Shown here: piece after piece, positions 1 to 10,000 of the stretch
Position numbering within the stretch: position 1 is the stretch's first letter
How the letters are laid out: each line of letters opens with the position of its first letter
NCBI GenBank assembly: GCA_903642325.1
Contig: CAHJWM010000005.1
Location: 1 to 64,000 of the forward strand
From: Myxococcales bacterium
GTDB taxonomy: Bacteria; Myxococcota_A; Polyangia; Polyangiales; Polyangiaceae
Reading direction: 5' to 3'
DNA: 64,000 nucleotides
The notes under the pieces: model-generated
Told to the model about the DNA's origin: nothing
Databases searched by the model: none
What the model saw: the letters and a program-made list of their open reading frames with translations, nothing else
Position numbers and translations under genes: made by a program

Positions 1-653
1 CCGGCGGCGGGAGGCGGGGCGCCGGCGGCGGGAGGCGGTGGCGGCGGTGGTGGCGCGCTATGCAGCAGTGAGCGTGCCGTATCCTCGATGCTCTTGTCGA
101 AGACCATCGTCGCTTCGTCTTCGTCGTCCCAGTCGATGTCCACGCCGGGCTTCGCGTCGGTTTTGACGGCGGGCACCGGCGTCTTCTCTTCGTCTTCCGG
201 CACGGAAGATTTTTTGGCCTTGGCGGCGGGTGGCGGGACGGGCAGTGCAGGACGCGCGGCGTTCGCCCCGGCGGGCGGAGCGGGCGCCGCGAGAACAGCG
301 CCACCCGGCACAGGCAGTGGCGGCGGTGGCGGTGGCGGCGCGCCAAACACTGACAGGGGCGGCGGGGGAGGCGGCACCGGAAAGCCGCCGGTCGCAAACT
401 TCGAAGGTGAAGGCGAGGGAATACTGCCGCGCATCGGCGGTGGTGCTTGAGGTCGGCTCCCGATAGGCGGCGGCGGCGGAGCGGGGCGGCCAGGGGCGAG
501 GGGCGCCGCCAAGCCGAGCAGCGTCTTCTGGCGCGTGGTCGAAGACAGAACGGCAGGGGCTCGAACGGCAGGCGCGGGCGCGGCACTAGGCCGCGACTTC
601 TTCGCCGCGAGCCCGTCGAAAACGTCCAGATCAGAACCGGCCTTGTCGCTCAT
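1..653 (-). CDS. Pro/Ala-rich hypothetical protein with acidic DWDDEDE box (3' end outside window)
   Basis: The minus-strand frame opens with ATG at 653 (protein begins MSDKAGSDLDVFDGLAAKK) and stays open to the window edge, so the C-terminus is missing. It contains an RQKTLLGLA motif near residue 52, long poly-Pro stretches, and near residue 175 an acidic box DWDDEDEATMVFDK followed by SIEDTARSLL. No signal peptide or catalytic motif is visible in the part seen. From family knowledge, such KTLLG and acidic VFDK boxes inside Pro-rich linkers occur in cytoplasmic or membrane-associated myxobacterial proteins, often ahead of a globular or membrane domain; the domain here would lie outside the window. 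Function unknown. Long C-rich runs on the minus strand make the edge repetitive. Confidence 0.75.
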   Translation of the reverse strand, partial: MSDKAGSDLDVFDGLAAKKSRPSAAPAPAVRAPAVLSSTTRQKTLLGLAAPLAPGRPAPPPPPIGSRPQAPPPMRGSIPSPSPSKFATGGFPVPPPPPPLSVFGAPPPPPPPLPVPGGAVLAAPAPPAGANAARPALPVPPPAAKAKKSSVPEDEEKTPVPAVKTDAKPGVDIDWDDEDEATMVFDKSIEDTARSLLHSAPPPPPPPPAAGAPPPAA

Positions 654-895
654 CGCTCTTTAATTAGTTGAATCTCTGCTGCCGGCAACGCCTGTTAGCA
701 TCGAAAGCACCGCGCTATTCGTGCAAGCGGCCCTGCGTGGCGCGCCCTTCGGGCCCAAGCGCCCTGGATATGGCGAATGACCGCAAATTTGCAGCGGTAT
801 TCGAGTGGCGAACGATACCCTCCCTTGGCTCGGCTTGGCGAGAAATATAAAAGAAATCCGCGCCCTAACGCGCATTCGGCGACCGAGCTGGGTCA

Positions 896-3565
896 TTAGC
901 GGTATCGAACACGCTTTTGTTGTAGCGGCGCCCATTTGGTCGGCGGCACCACGGGCGTATCCGCAAACAGCCGGCGCGCGCCGGGTCCTTCGGCGCGTAC
1001 GAGGCTAACGCCGCCTGGCGCGCTCGCGGCGGGCTCACCGCCAGTGCCACTCGCCGCCACGTCGCGTTGACCACCCAGCTGGACGCCAAGCGGGCGCAGG
1101 AAGAACAAGCTCGAGCTGCAACCGAGATATTTCAGCAGATCGGCGAGCAGCGAGCCCTCGCCGCCGGGGCGCCCACCCGCGGTAAAGCGCACGAAGACCA
1201 ACATCCCGGCGGAGTCGATGCCAAAAGCGGAGGTCGCGCTGCCAGCGATCGCTTCGGCGCCCGCGAAGCCGCGCGTGATCAAGCTGGCGCCTCGCGGCGG
1301 CACGCTTCCGATCAGGAACTTCGAGCCGTCGTGATAGAGCGCGGCTTTGCCAATGCCTTCGCCGAGCGGCTGAGCGATTTCGAGCACGCGCTTTGCGTTC
1401 TGGTCAGCGGCGGCGGCGACGCGCAGAAATTTTGGATCCAAACGAAGGATGCCCACGCGCGTGTCGGCGCGCGCTGGGTCAGGGCGCAACGCCGTCTTGG
1501 CGACCGCGAACGGCCAACCATACTGCGGTAGGCCCTGCACACTCCACGCGCCTTCCCCTGGCTCCGCGGGCTCCATGAGTGGCTTGATTGGCTCTCCCGG
1601 CAGCACATGGCGCAGGGTCAGGTAGAAAAAATCGCGCGCCTCGGTGTTGATGTAGCGGGGGAAATTCATGAGCGCCATCAGGCGGATCATGCGTCGGCCC
1701 ATGAATTCCCAGCCGGCCATGCCGGTGATGGGCCCGCGCGCTTCCCACGTTTCGTCCAGCGTATGGCTCAGCTTGGGCAACATTCCTACAGGCGCCGCGC
1801 GATAGAACTCGAGCCCTGTATGACCCGGGTTCATGTCCAAGTGAATCGCGTAACTGCAGCGGGCTCGTTTCATGGCGAGGGCCAGCACGTCGGGGTCGAC
1901 GCTCGAGCCATAAAAATAACCAATGAAGCCTTCGCGAGTCATGCACAGCCCGCTGCGCACGGTGCGGGCCTCCTCCGTCCAACCCGGCGGCACGCCGCCC
2001 CACCAGTGGCGCTTGTAAGGATTGATTACTTCGTCCTGAAGGAGCGCGGTCATGTTTTGTCGAAACGACAGCACGTCGTCCGGCACGGCCGCTTGTTCGG
2101 GCCACGTACCGAATGCGGTAGACCCATCAGTCAGCTCAGCGACGGTCGCCGCGAACGGTTTCGGAGGCAGGTATAGGACCTTGTCCGCCATCATGCCGAA
2201 CTCGCCATGCACGGCTTGAAAGCCGCCATTGAAGCCGGCGAGGTAGCGGCTCATCACCTCCGGCGTGCGGGGCACGGTGCCCGGGCCAGTCTCACCGGTG
2301 GCGCTCTTCGGTTCGACCGTGCCGCTCATGGCGTGAAGCTCGACTTGGCGCGGGTCCCACATGGTCACGAAGACCTGCGAGTAGATACGATTCTGGTCGC
2401 TGCGAATGAAAGAGAAGACGAACGGCGAAGGTGCGCCTGGGTTTTTCTGAATGAAGGGATCTTTATCGAGCGAAGCCCACTTGCCCTCGCCTTGCAGCGG
2501 CGGGGACAACATGGGGATCATCGGCGCCGGTGGCCAACCGGTCTCGGGATCGGTATTCACGCTGGCGGGGGTGTCGAACAGATCACCGAGCTCCTCCTTC
2601 ACGCTGTCGGAACCGTCGTCTCCCGTCACGGTCCCTACGATCTGATTGAAGTGATCAACGCCATCGAAGGCCACGGCCTTCACCCACTGCATGCGGTCGT
2701 CTCCGAACCACGGCAGCGCACGCACGCGATCTACGGCCCAAGTGACCATGTTTCCGGGCCGCGCTTTGGGTGGAGTCTGCTCTCTTAGCCATGCATTTTG
2801 TGAAAGCGGCAACGCGGGGTCGGTCTGAATGCGAATCCGATGTGAGTCCGCGTCCACCAGCAGTGCGCGTTCCGAAAACCCGAGCACGACCTTGTACGCA
2901 GGCGGATCGAGCTTGAACTCACGCCGGCCCACCCCTTGCACTTGCCCGGTCTCCTGCAAGTTGGTGACCGAATTCTGGAGTCGAGAGAGCTGCGTCCAAG
3001 TGCGCCCCGTCGGTCGCGGCTCGCCGCGTAAGTCGGCATATTGAACGCTAGCAATCGCATTGTCTTCGCCGATCAGCCATGCGGCGCGATCGCCATTGAC
3101 GATCAGCCCGCGCTCGGCCGCCGCCGAGGTGTCCGAAACATCGAATACATCGGTCAGCTCGATCAAATGGCCTTCGGGTGAAACACGGGTCTCTACCAGA
3201 TAAACATCTGCGGGATCCGAACCGCGCTGGGCTAAGGCCACCGCTCTCGGACGACCAACCGGCGACTTGGCGAGCGTCAACGTGTCGCTGATGAAGTGGA
3301 CGTCGCCAGCATCTGCGCTGAGCCCCCGCTCGGCCAGCGCCATCACGATCGCGCGTGTAAGATCGGTCTCGTTGCGCGTGGCCTGCGCAACGCCGTCCGT
3401 GCGTTGCAACAACCACGTCAGCACCAACAAGAGCGGCATGGGCCGAAGGCCACGCAGCAAGCGTTGCGGCTCGAGCGCCTCCCGACCGATGTGCGGCAAG
3501 TGCGGCAAGTGCATGCGCCGCACGCGCGCGGCCAGTACGCCCGGACCCCAAGCATTACCCGCCAA
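896..3565 (-). CDS. Large membrane-anchored or secreted protein, possible phosphodiester glycosidase-like (NAGPA/DUF2233) domain
   Basis: 889 aa. The TTG start at 3565 is supported by a GGGAG Shine-Dalgarno about 8 nt upstream. A hydrophobic segment at residues 43-56 (PLLLVLTWLL) after an Arg-rich stretch suggests a signal anchor; a later ATG at residue 43 would turn it into a normal signal peptide. Around residues 440-455 is the signature FNGGFQAVHGEFGMM, and near 578 HLDMNPGHTGLEF; together they resemble the Asn/Gly-rich core of phosphodiester glycosidase-type (NAGPA) domains, where an FNGGFF motif and a later LDGG motif form the active site. The Asp-for-catalytic-Gly pattern is divergent, so the assignment is tentative. 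The N-terminal 350 residues are unrecognised. A sigma-54-like promoter lies directly upstream. Confidence 0.85.
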   Translation of the reverse strand: MAGNAWGPGVLAARVRRMHLPHLPHIGREALEPQRLLRGLRPMPLLLVLTWLLQRTDGVAQATRNETDLTRAIVMALAERGLSADAGDVHFISDTLTLAKSPVGRPRAVALAQRGSDPADVYLVETRVSPEGHLIELTDVFDVSDTSAAAERGLIVNGDRAAWLIGEDNAIASVQYADLRGEPRPTGRTWTQLSRLQNSVTNLQETGQVQGVGRREFKLDPPAYKVVLGFSERALLVDADSHRIRIQTDPALPLSQNAWLREQTPPKARPGNMVTWAVDRVRALPWFGDDRMQWVKAVAFDGVDHFNQIVGTVTGDDGSDSVKEELGDLFDTPASVNTDPETGWPPAPMIPMLSPPLQGEGKWASLDKDPFIQKNPGAPSPFVFSFIRSDQNRIYSQVFVTMWDPRQVELHAMSGTVEPKSATGETGPGTVPRTPEVMSRYLAGFNGGFQAVHGEFGMMADKVLYLPPKPFAATVAELTDGSTAFGTWPEQAAVPDDVLSFRQNMTALLQDEVINPYKRHWWGGVPPGWTEEARTVRSGLCMTREGFIGYFYGSSVDPDVLALAMKRARCSYAIHLDMNPGHTGLEFYRAAPVGMLPKLSHTLDETWEARGPITGMAGWEFMGRRMIRLMALMNFPRYINTEARDFFYLTLRHVLPGEPIKPLMEPAEPGEGAWSVQGLPQYGWPFAVAKTALRPDPARADTRVGILRLDPKFLRVAAAADQNAKRVLEIAQPLGEGIGKAALYHDGSKFLIGSVPPRGASLITRGFAGAEAIAGSATSAFGIDSAGMLVFVRFTAGGRPGGEGSLLADLLKYLGCSSSLFFLRPLGVQLGGQRDVAASGTGGEPAASAPGGVSLVRAEGPGARRLFADTPVVPPTKWAPLQQKRVRYR

Positions 3566-3597
3566 GGTGTGCTCCCGTTAATCTGATCGTGCTCAGT

Positions 3598-3613
3598 TGC
3601 CTGCGGCGTGCCA
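3598..3613 (-). promoter_or_regulatory. Sigma-54-like promoter (-24/-12)
   Basis: Read on the minus strand the sequence is TGGCACGCCGCAGGCA. It keeps the invariant GG (-24) and GC (-12) at the spacing of the sigma-54 consensus TGGCACGNNNNTTGCA, with mismatches only at the TT. Initiation would fall near 3587, about 20 nt ahead of the TTG start at 3565 and just before its GGGAG ribosome site. The first 12 bases are identical to the site at 17436. Confidence 0.45.
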
Positions 3614-3741
3614 TCGACCCACTACGTCAGCCTGGCGATATCACTGCGCTCGCCGGCTGGCCCACTTTTGGACAACGCGTCCATGAGCGAAGCGCCGGAG
3701 CGCAACCGGCGAGCTCCGCCGACTGAGGCCGAGGCAACGAG

Positions 3742-3783
3742 CGTGCTTGGGCTATGCACCTGGCGAGGGCGCGCGCTGGCGCG
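3742..3783 (+). repeat. 42-bp exact repeat, copy 1 (inverted partner at 26672)
   Basis: A 42-base sequence beginning CGTGCTTGGGCTATGCACCT is repeated perfectly, in the opposite orientation, at 26672-26713; the flanks differ at both ends. This copy lies in the gap between the large minus-strand gene and the small lipoprotein gene. The other copy encodes the Arg-rich tail of the matrixin. The rest of the 3566-3887 gap shows no convincing gene. Confidence 0.8.
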
Positions 3784-3887
3784 CCCGCATGCCCCGCGCG
3801 GCCGAGCATTTGCGAGCGAAAACATGAGCTTGCCGACCGAGCGCGGCGGGCGGAACCAACGCGCGTCACATGCTAGGGTCACAGCGG

Positions 3888-4226
3888 ATGGTCTCCCGGA
3901 CTAGGCGCCGTTGGCTGATTGGCTCAGCCCTGCTGGTCGCCGGCTGCCTATCACCCACGCTTCCTCTGCCGCCGCCTAGTGACCCGACGGTGTCCGCCGT
4001 GAGCGAGGGCTTGGTGCGGCTCAGCGGAACCGTTCAGCCGGACAGTGAGGTGTTTGCCCTCAACCGCAATACCAATCAGATAAGTGGCGAATACGCCGCG
4101 CACGGGAGCTATGAATTCACGCTCGCGGCGTTGGAGGGCGACTCGATTTCACTTTGGTACGTGCACGCAACCGTCGAAAGCCCTCCGAATGATTTCGTCG
4201 TCAAGCTTCCTAAAGCGAGTCCGTAG
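3888..4226 (+). CDS. Small putative lipoprotein
   Basis: 112 aa from the ATG at 3888 (an ATG 18 nt upstream is in frame but would put extra residues before the signal). The N-terminus MVSRTRRRWLIGSALLVAGC is a classic lipoprotein signal: Arg-rich n-region, hydrophobic core and lipobox VAGC with Cys20 as acylation site. The mature part of about 93 residues contains a pattern LVRLSGTVQPDSEVFALNRNT and ends KLPKASP; it looks like a single small beta-rich domain, comparable to carboxypeptidase-regulatory-like folds, but no family can be named. It is flanked by convergent rimO, so it is probably monocistronic. Function unknown. Confidence 0.75.
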   Translation: MVSRTRRRWLIGSALLVAGCLSPTLPLPPPSDPTVSAVSEGLVRLSGTVQPDSEVFALNRNTNQISGEYAAHGSYEFTLAALEGDSISLWYVHATVESPPNDFVVKLPKASP

Positions 4227-4282
4227 CTGCACGGACGTCAGCGATCCGTCGCTTGCCGGCGAGCGGCTGCGCCGGAGCCTGC

Positions 4283-5713
4283 TCAGCGATAAGTGCGGAG
4301 CACGCGTCGCCCGTCGCTGGCGCGGTGGGCGATGGGCATCAGCACAGGAGGAAGCGGCGCCGCCTCCGCGGAATCATCTTCGAGCTCGCCGACCAGATCG
4401 TAGTCACTGGCTTGGGTGATGCGGACGCGCCGGAATTCCCCAGGCACCGCGGAGCCCCCCGACAAATACACGCAGCCGTCGATTTCCGGGGCCTGACCCG
4501 CGTGCCGCCCCATCATCACGAGCTCGCTGTCCTCGCTGACGCCCTCGACCAACACATCGAGCTCCTGACCGACTAGGGCTCGATTTTTTTTCTTGCTGAT
4601 TCGGCGTTGGATGCTCATCAGCTTCTTGGCGCGCGCGGCGATCATCCGCGGCTCAACCTTGTCGGGCAGCGTGCTCGAGTGTGCGCTCTCTTCGTCCGAA
4701 TATTGAAATACGCCGACGCGGTCGAACTCTGCGAAGCGCACGAATTCGCATAGCTCCTCGAACTCCTGTTCCGTCTCTCCGGGGTGGCCAACGATGAACG
4801 CCGTACGAAAAAACAGGCCGGGAATACGCGCCCTCAAGCGCAGCACCAGTTCGCGCAGGCGCGCGCCACCGTGCCCGCGCTTCATGCGGCGCAACATGCC
4901 GTCGGCCGCGTGCTGAAGGGGCATGTCGATATACGGCACGACCTTCGGGTGCGTGCCGATCAAGTCTATCAGGTCGTCCGTCATCTTCTCTGGGTACAAG
5001 TAGAAGACACGGGCCCAGCGCAGACCGGGCACGTCGGCGATCCGGCGTACGGCATCAGCCAGGTGCGAGCCGTCCGCCAGGTCGCGCCCGTAGGCGATGG
5101 TGTCCTGCGATACCAAGTTGACCTCGAGCACGCCTTGCCGAACGAGCTGCTCGACCTCTTGCACGATGTCGTCGGTGCGGCGCGACCGCTGCTTGCCGCG
5201 CATCTCGGGGATGACGCAGAAAGAGCAGCTGCGATTGCAACCCTCGGCAAGCTTGACGTACGCGCTCCGCCCACGGGTTGAGATACGCCGCGGATCGCTG
5301 GCGGTGACGACCCAATCGGCGGGGTTACCGACCAGCATGCGCTGCGCGTCGCCCCGCAGCACGTCGTCGAGCTTGAGCATGTCGCTCGAGCCGAGAAAGT
5401 GATCGACTTCCGGCAAGTCGTTCGCCAAGTCATCGGGATAGCGTTGGCTCAAACAACCCGAGACCACTAGCTTGTGGCACGAGCCGGAATCTTTGTACGA
5501 GCTCAGCTCCAAGATCGTGTCTATCGATTCTTTTTTTGCGGCGTCGATGAAGCCGCAGGTGTTGACGACGATCACCGAAGCCTGAGCCGCTTGTTCGACG
5601 TGGCGATAACCCGCTCGTTCCGCTACGCCCAGCATGACTTCGCTATCGACGCGATTCTTCGGACAGCCCAGGCTGACGAAGTGGATGGTGCGCTGATCGC
5701 TGCTCGAGCTCAT
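4283..5713 (-). CDS. rimO: Ribosomal protein uS12 methylthiotransferase RimO
   Basis: 476 aa. RimO is a radical SAM enzyme with two 4Fe-4S clusters that adds a methylthio group to the conserved aspartate of ribosomal protein S12. Visible features: N-terminal UPF0004 domain starting [14 protein letters not shown] (Cys17), with Cys53 in VVNTCGF and Cys87 in VSGCLSQ binding the auxiliary cluster; radical SAM motif CNRSCSFC (Cys159, 163, 166); a C-terminal TRAM-like segment (about 385-450, [23 protein letters not shown]). SLGCPKN rather than the TGC start of MiaB separates it from that paralogue. Length is slightly above the usual ~440 because of an Asp/Ala/Pro tail. The start overlaps the end of carA by 4 bp (ATGA), so the two are translationally coupled. 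Confidence 0.96.
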   Translation of the reverse strand: MSSSSDQRTIHFVSLGCPKNRVDSEVMLGVAERAGYRHVEQAAQASVIVVNTCGFIDAAKKESIDTILELSSYKDSGSCHKLVVSGCLSQRYPDDLANDLPEVDHFLGSSDMLKLDDVLRGDAQRMLVGNPADWVVTASDPRRISTRGRSAYVKLAEGCNRSCSFCVIPEMRGKQRSRRTDDIVQEVEQLVRQGVLEVNLVSQDTIAYGRDLADGSHLADAVRRIADVPGLRWARVFYLYPEKMTDDLIDLIGTHPKVVPYIDMPLQHAADGMLRRMKRGHGGARLRELVLRLRARIPGLFFRTAFIVGHPGETEQEFEELCEFVRFAEFDRVGVFQYSDEESAHSSTLPDKVEPRMIAARAKKLMSIQRRISKKKNRALVGQELDVLVEGVSEDSELVMMGRHAGQAPEIDGCVYLSGGSAVPGEFRRVRITQASDYDLVGELEDDSAEAAPLPPVLMPIAHRASDGRRVLRTYR

Positions 5714-6852
5714 CGGTCCATCATGCGCCGGAAGCGATCGAACAGGTACAAGGCGTCGTGGGGCCCGGCCGCCGCTTCGGGATGATACTGCACGCTGAAC
5801 GCCTGGGCGTCGGGGGCTTCCAGCCCCTCGCTCGTGCCATCGTTCAAGTGCAGGTGGGTAGTCTTTGCGATGCCCTTGATGGAATCGACATCGACGACGA
5901 AGCCGTGATTTTGCGTGGTGATCTCGATGCGTTGCGTCGTGAGATCCTTTACCGGCTGATTCAAACCTCGGTGCCCAAACTTGAGCTTGTACGTCGTTGC
6001 ACCGAGCGCCCGCGCCAGCAGCTGATGCCCCAGGCAGATACCAAACATGGGCTTTTTACCGAGCAAGCCCCGGATGCTCTCGACCGCGTAAGGCAGCGCG
6101 GCTGGGTCGCCCGGGCCGTTCGACAGGAAAATCCCATCCGGGTTCCGCGCGAGCACTGCCTCCGCACTGGTGCTTGCGGGCACGACGGTCACCTTGAATC
6201 CGCCGTCGACCAGGCAGCGCAGTATGTTGCGCTTGGCACCATAATCGAAGGCGACGACGTGGAACTGGCGGTGACTAGGGGCGCTTCCGCCTTTACGAGG
6301 GTCGGACGCTTTCACGCCCCAGCCCTCGCGCGACTCGGTGAACTCGTAAGCCTGCTTGGGGCTGACGAGCTCGACCAGATCCAGCCCCTCCATAGCGGGC
6401 GCGGCGCGCGCGCGGTCTACTAACGCGTCGGGGGAATCGTTGCCAATGGCGCCATTTTGGGAGCCATTGTCGCGCAGATAACGGGTCAGCTTGCGTGTGT
6501 CGATCTCCGAGATGCCGATGATGCCGCTACGAGCCAGGTACGCGTCGAGCGTCTCCGTCGAGCGGTAGTTCGAGACGACCGGGCTCTCTTCACGGATCAC
6601 GAAGCCCGCGACCTGAACCTTGTCCTCGACACTTTCGGTGTCTTCGGCATTGATGCCAGTGTTGCCTATCTGAGGCGCAGTCATGGTCACGAGCTGACCG
6701 GTATAAGACGGATCGGTGAGGACCTCTTGATAGCCGGTCATGCCAGTGGTGAAGACCACTTCACCGACAGCGGGCTTGTCCGAGCCAAAGGTCTTGCCTG
6801 GGAAGACCGTGCCGTCGGCGAGAGCGAGGTATCCGCGCGCCGAGCTCATCAC
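5710..6852 (-). CDS. carA: Carbamoyl-phosphate synthase small subunit (glutaminase)
   Basis: 380 aa, normal family length. CarA hydrolyses glutamine and channels ammonia to CarB to make carbamoyl phosphate for pyrimidines and arginine. The N-terminal CPSase small-chain domain carries [21 protein letters not shown] (32-50) and TDPSYTGQ; the class I glutamine amidotransferase domain has the nucleophile Cys273 in FGICLGHQ, with His357 and Glu359 in VQYHPEA completing the triad. SNGPGDP at 244-250 is the glutamine-site loop. The gene overlaps rimO by 4 bp. carB is not in the window, so the heterodimer is encoded at separate loci. The 6853-7048 gap upstream is divergent with the TPR gene and should hold both promoters. 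Confidence 0.97.
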   Translation of the reverse strand: MMSSARGYLALADGTVFPGKTFGSDKPAVGEVVFTTGMTGYQEVLTDPSYTGQLVTMTAPQIGNTGINAEDTESVEDKVQVAGFVIREESPVVSNYRSTETLDAYLARSGIIGISEIDTRKLTRYLRDNGSQNGAIGNDSPDALVDRARAAPAMEGLDLVELVSPKQAYEFTESREGWGVKASDPRKGGSAPSHRQFHVVAFDYGAKRNILRCLVDGGFKVTVVPASTSAEAVLARNPDGIFLSNGPGDPAALPYAVESIRGLLGKKPMFGICLGHQLLARALGATTYKLKFGHRGLNQPVKDLTTQRIEITTQNHGFVVDVDSIKGIAKTTHLHLNDGTSEGLEAPDAQAFSVQYHPEAAAGPHDALYLFDRFRRMMDR

Positions 6853-7048
6853 ACGCCTCCTCCCGCCCAGGCGGTCTGACCCTCGGTCAGGATCGCGATC
6901 TTGCCCATACGTTCGTCCTTCACGGTCAGTTTGGAGGGGGCGTTCACGGCGGCGGGTGATAGCACGCCGCGCTCAATCGGGCAGGGTTCCGGGCGTCAGC
7001 GCGGCGTCGCGGCCCAGCTTCGGCGGGCGTGTTAGATTAATTCCGGTC

Positions 7049-10000
7049 ATGGCGGACGAACCGAACCCATCCAAAAAGCTCGCTCCAGCGCCACGCCTCA
7101 GTCCCCGCTCGGTTCCCCCTCCGTTGCCGCCGCAGGCTCGGCTCTCCAAGGCACCCGAACCAGCTCGCGGCAAAGTGCCCCCGGCGCCGCTTCGATCGGC
7201 GTTCGCCCCGGTACCGGCTCCGGCCCCTCCTCCGCCGCGCCGCTCGCGTGAACGGGCCTCGGCGCCGTCGGCCGGTGAACCGCTGCGGCCTCCTCCGCCG
7301 CCCGATACGGCATCGGCCCTCGCGCCCGCGACGGAGACCGCAGGCGAGCTCGACGCTGTCGATCGGGGCGTCGTCGGCCCGCTGTCGTTCGGAGGCGACG
7401 AGCAACCGAATGGCGATGCGCCGACGCGGCTCGGGGCTGCCCCATCCGGCCACGAGAACCAGGCCGCCGCGGTGCGTGTACAGATCGCCAAAGACCTGCT
7501 GCATGCCTGCGAGGAGGCGCTCACGAACGAGCCCGCTCCGGCGCGCGCTGGCCGCTTGCACTTCGAGTGCGCGCGCCTGCTCGATAGCGCGCTCGGCGAT
7601 GCATCGAACGCAGCCGCGCACTACCTCCGCGCCCACACGTTGCTACCGGATCACTTGCCCTCGATCCTGGGCGCGCGTCGCGCGCTATTGCAAGCGGGAG
7701 ACTATGCGGCTTCTCTGCCTCTCTTCGACGCCGAGCTGCGAGCGACGGCAAGCCCCGCTCGCAAAGCCCTCGTGATGCTCGACAAAGCCCGCGTTTTGGC
7801 GGAGAGACTTGGGCAGAAGCGGGAAGCTCGCGAGGCTTACGAGGCCGCTTTGGAGCTCGACGAGACGAATGCGTCCGCGCTCCGCGCCGTCGAGCGCGCC
7901 GAGCTCGGTTTCAAGGCCTGGGATGCGTTGGATAAGACCTATCAACGCGCCGCGCAGGCTCTCAAGGAGGACGGCCGACATCGCGCTGCGGTGCTGGCCG
8001 AGCGCGCACGCTTGTTCGAGGCCCATAAGCGCGACAACCACACGGCGACCGAGCTCTATCAGGCGGCGTTCGAGGCCGACCCGACCAGCCCGGCGGCTAT
8101 TTTGGCCCTGAAGCGGTTGCACGCGGCCCATCAGCGTCATCATGACTTGATAGTCGTGTTGGAGCGTGAAGCCACGCTGTCCGCGCATCCCACGGTGCGT
8201 GCGCTGTCCCTATACCGTGTGGCGCGCCTGTTCGCTGATCGGATCGGCAACCTGGAGGCCGCCGCCGACGCGCTCGAGCGCGCACTGACGCACGCCGACG
8301 GCGAGCCCATGATCTTGGAGGAGCTCGCGCGCGTCTACGAGCTGTCACGGCGGTACCCGGATTTGGTACGGATCCTCGAGCGCATCTCGACGAGCCTGGT
8401 GCTGCCGAGCGAGCGCGTTGGGCTGTACCACCGCATCGGCCAGATCTACGAGGACCGCCTAGCTGACGAGCGGCAAGCGATTGGATGGTACGAGCGCGCG
8501 CTGCACGAGGATCGCGGATACATGCCCGCGATTCAAGCATTGGGCAAGCTCTACACTCGCCAAAAGCAGTGGCACGAGCTCGTGACCGTTCACACCGGGG
8601 AAGCCGAGGTCGCGCGCGATCCCGTCCGCCGGGCTGATGCGCTCGCGCGTATCGCGCACATTTTCGAGGCGGAGTTGAAGCTCGTGGAACGAGCCATTGA
8701 GTATCACGCTCGCGCGCTCGGCATCGTTCCCGGTTATGCGCCGTCGTTCAAAGCCCTCGCTCGACTGTACACGCAGGCGCGGCGTTTGCCGGAGCTCGCC
8801 GAGCTGTATGAGCGCGCGATCGACGGCGCTGCAGACTACGAGACGAAAATGACGTTTCTGTTCAAGGTGGGTCGATTGTACGAAGACGCGCTGGAAGCGC
8901 CGGCCCAAGCGTTGACCGCCTACCGGCGGATCCTGGAGGTCGAACCTCAAAACTTGGGGGCTATTCACGCCTTGCAACGCGCAGCCGAGCGCGCCGGTCG
9001 GTACAAAGATCTGGTGCAAGCGCTCGAGCTCGAAGCGCAAACGGTTACGGACAAGCGGCAAAGGCTCGCGCTCTTGCACCGCGCGGGAGAGGTGTCGGAG
9101 GTCGAGATGGGCGACGACGAGGCAGCGCTCGCGCTGTATCGCAAGGTCTACGACCTCGACCGCAGTTACACGCCGGCACTTTCCAGCCTTGGGCGACTCC
9201 ACTACAAAGCCGGGCGTTTCGAGGACCTGCTCGAGACGTATCAAGCCGAGCTGCGCGCGGCCGGCAAAAACCCGCAATCGGCGGCGCTGCTGTACAAGAT
9301 GGGGGAGTTGTACGAAGAACGCCTGGGGCGTGACGAGGACGCAATCATCGCTTATCGCAAGGCGATCGAGATGGACCCGCTGAATCTTCGATCCCTGCAC
9401 GCTCTCGGACGAAAGCTGACCGAGCGCGGCCGTTTCGACGAGCTAGCGAAGCTACTCGAGCTGGAGCTGAGCGCGCTGACCGATCCGTCGGCGCGCGCCC
9501 GCACCGCCTTTCGCCTCGGCGAGGTGTACGAGCATCGCCTGAAATCGCCCGAACGTGCGCTAGCCGCGTACGAGCTGACCCTGAGCGCAGATTCCGATTT
9601 CCGGCCCGCGCGTGATGGCCGCTTGCGCTTGCTTACGGACGCTCGCGATTTCAAACGCTTGGTCGAGGAGCTCGCGCGCGAGGCCGAAAGCGCAAGAGAT
9701 CCGAAGCTTGCCGTTGCGGCCTTGCTGCGTGAGGGCGAGGTGTGGCGAGACGAGCTGTCCGATGCTGACCGTGCCATCAGCTGTTTCGAAGCGGTTCTGG
9801 CCAAAGATCCCGGGGACGTGGACGCACTGCTCGCGCTCGAGCCGTTGTATGCGGAACGTGGCGTCTGGGAGCCCTTATGCCAAGTGCTGTCGGCGGAATC
9901 TCGCGTGTTCAAGGATCCGGGGGCCCGCGTCGGCGCGCTGCGCGAGCTTGCGCGCATCCAAGAAGAGTTTGCGGGCGCGCCGCCGGAGCAAGTGCAGCAC

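Noticed and set aside
6740-7048. Upstream extension of the 1784-aa TPR protein
   Set aside because: Overlaps carA antisense and is Arg/Pro-rich; ATG 7049 begins a typical soluble N-terminus.
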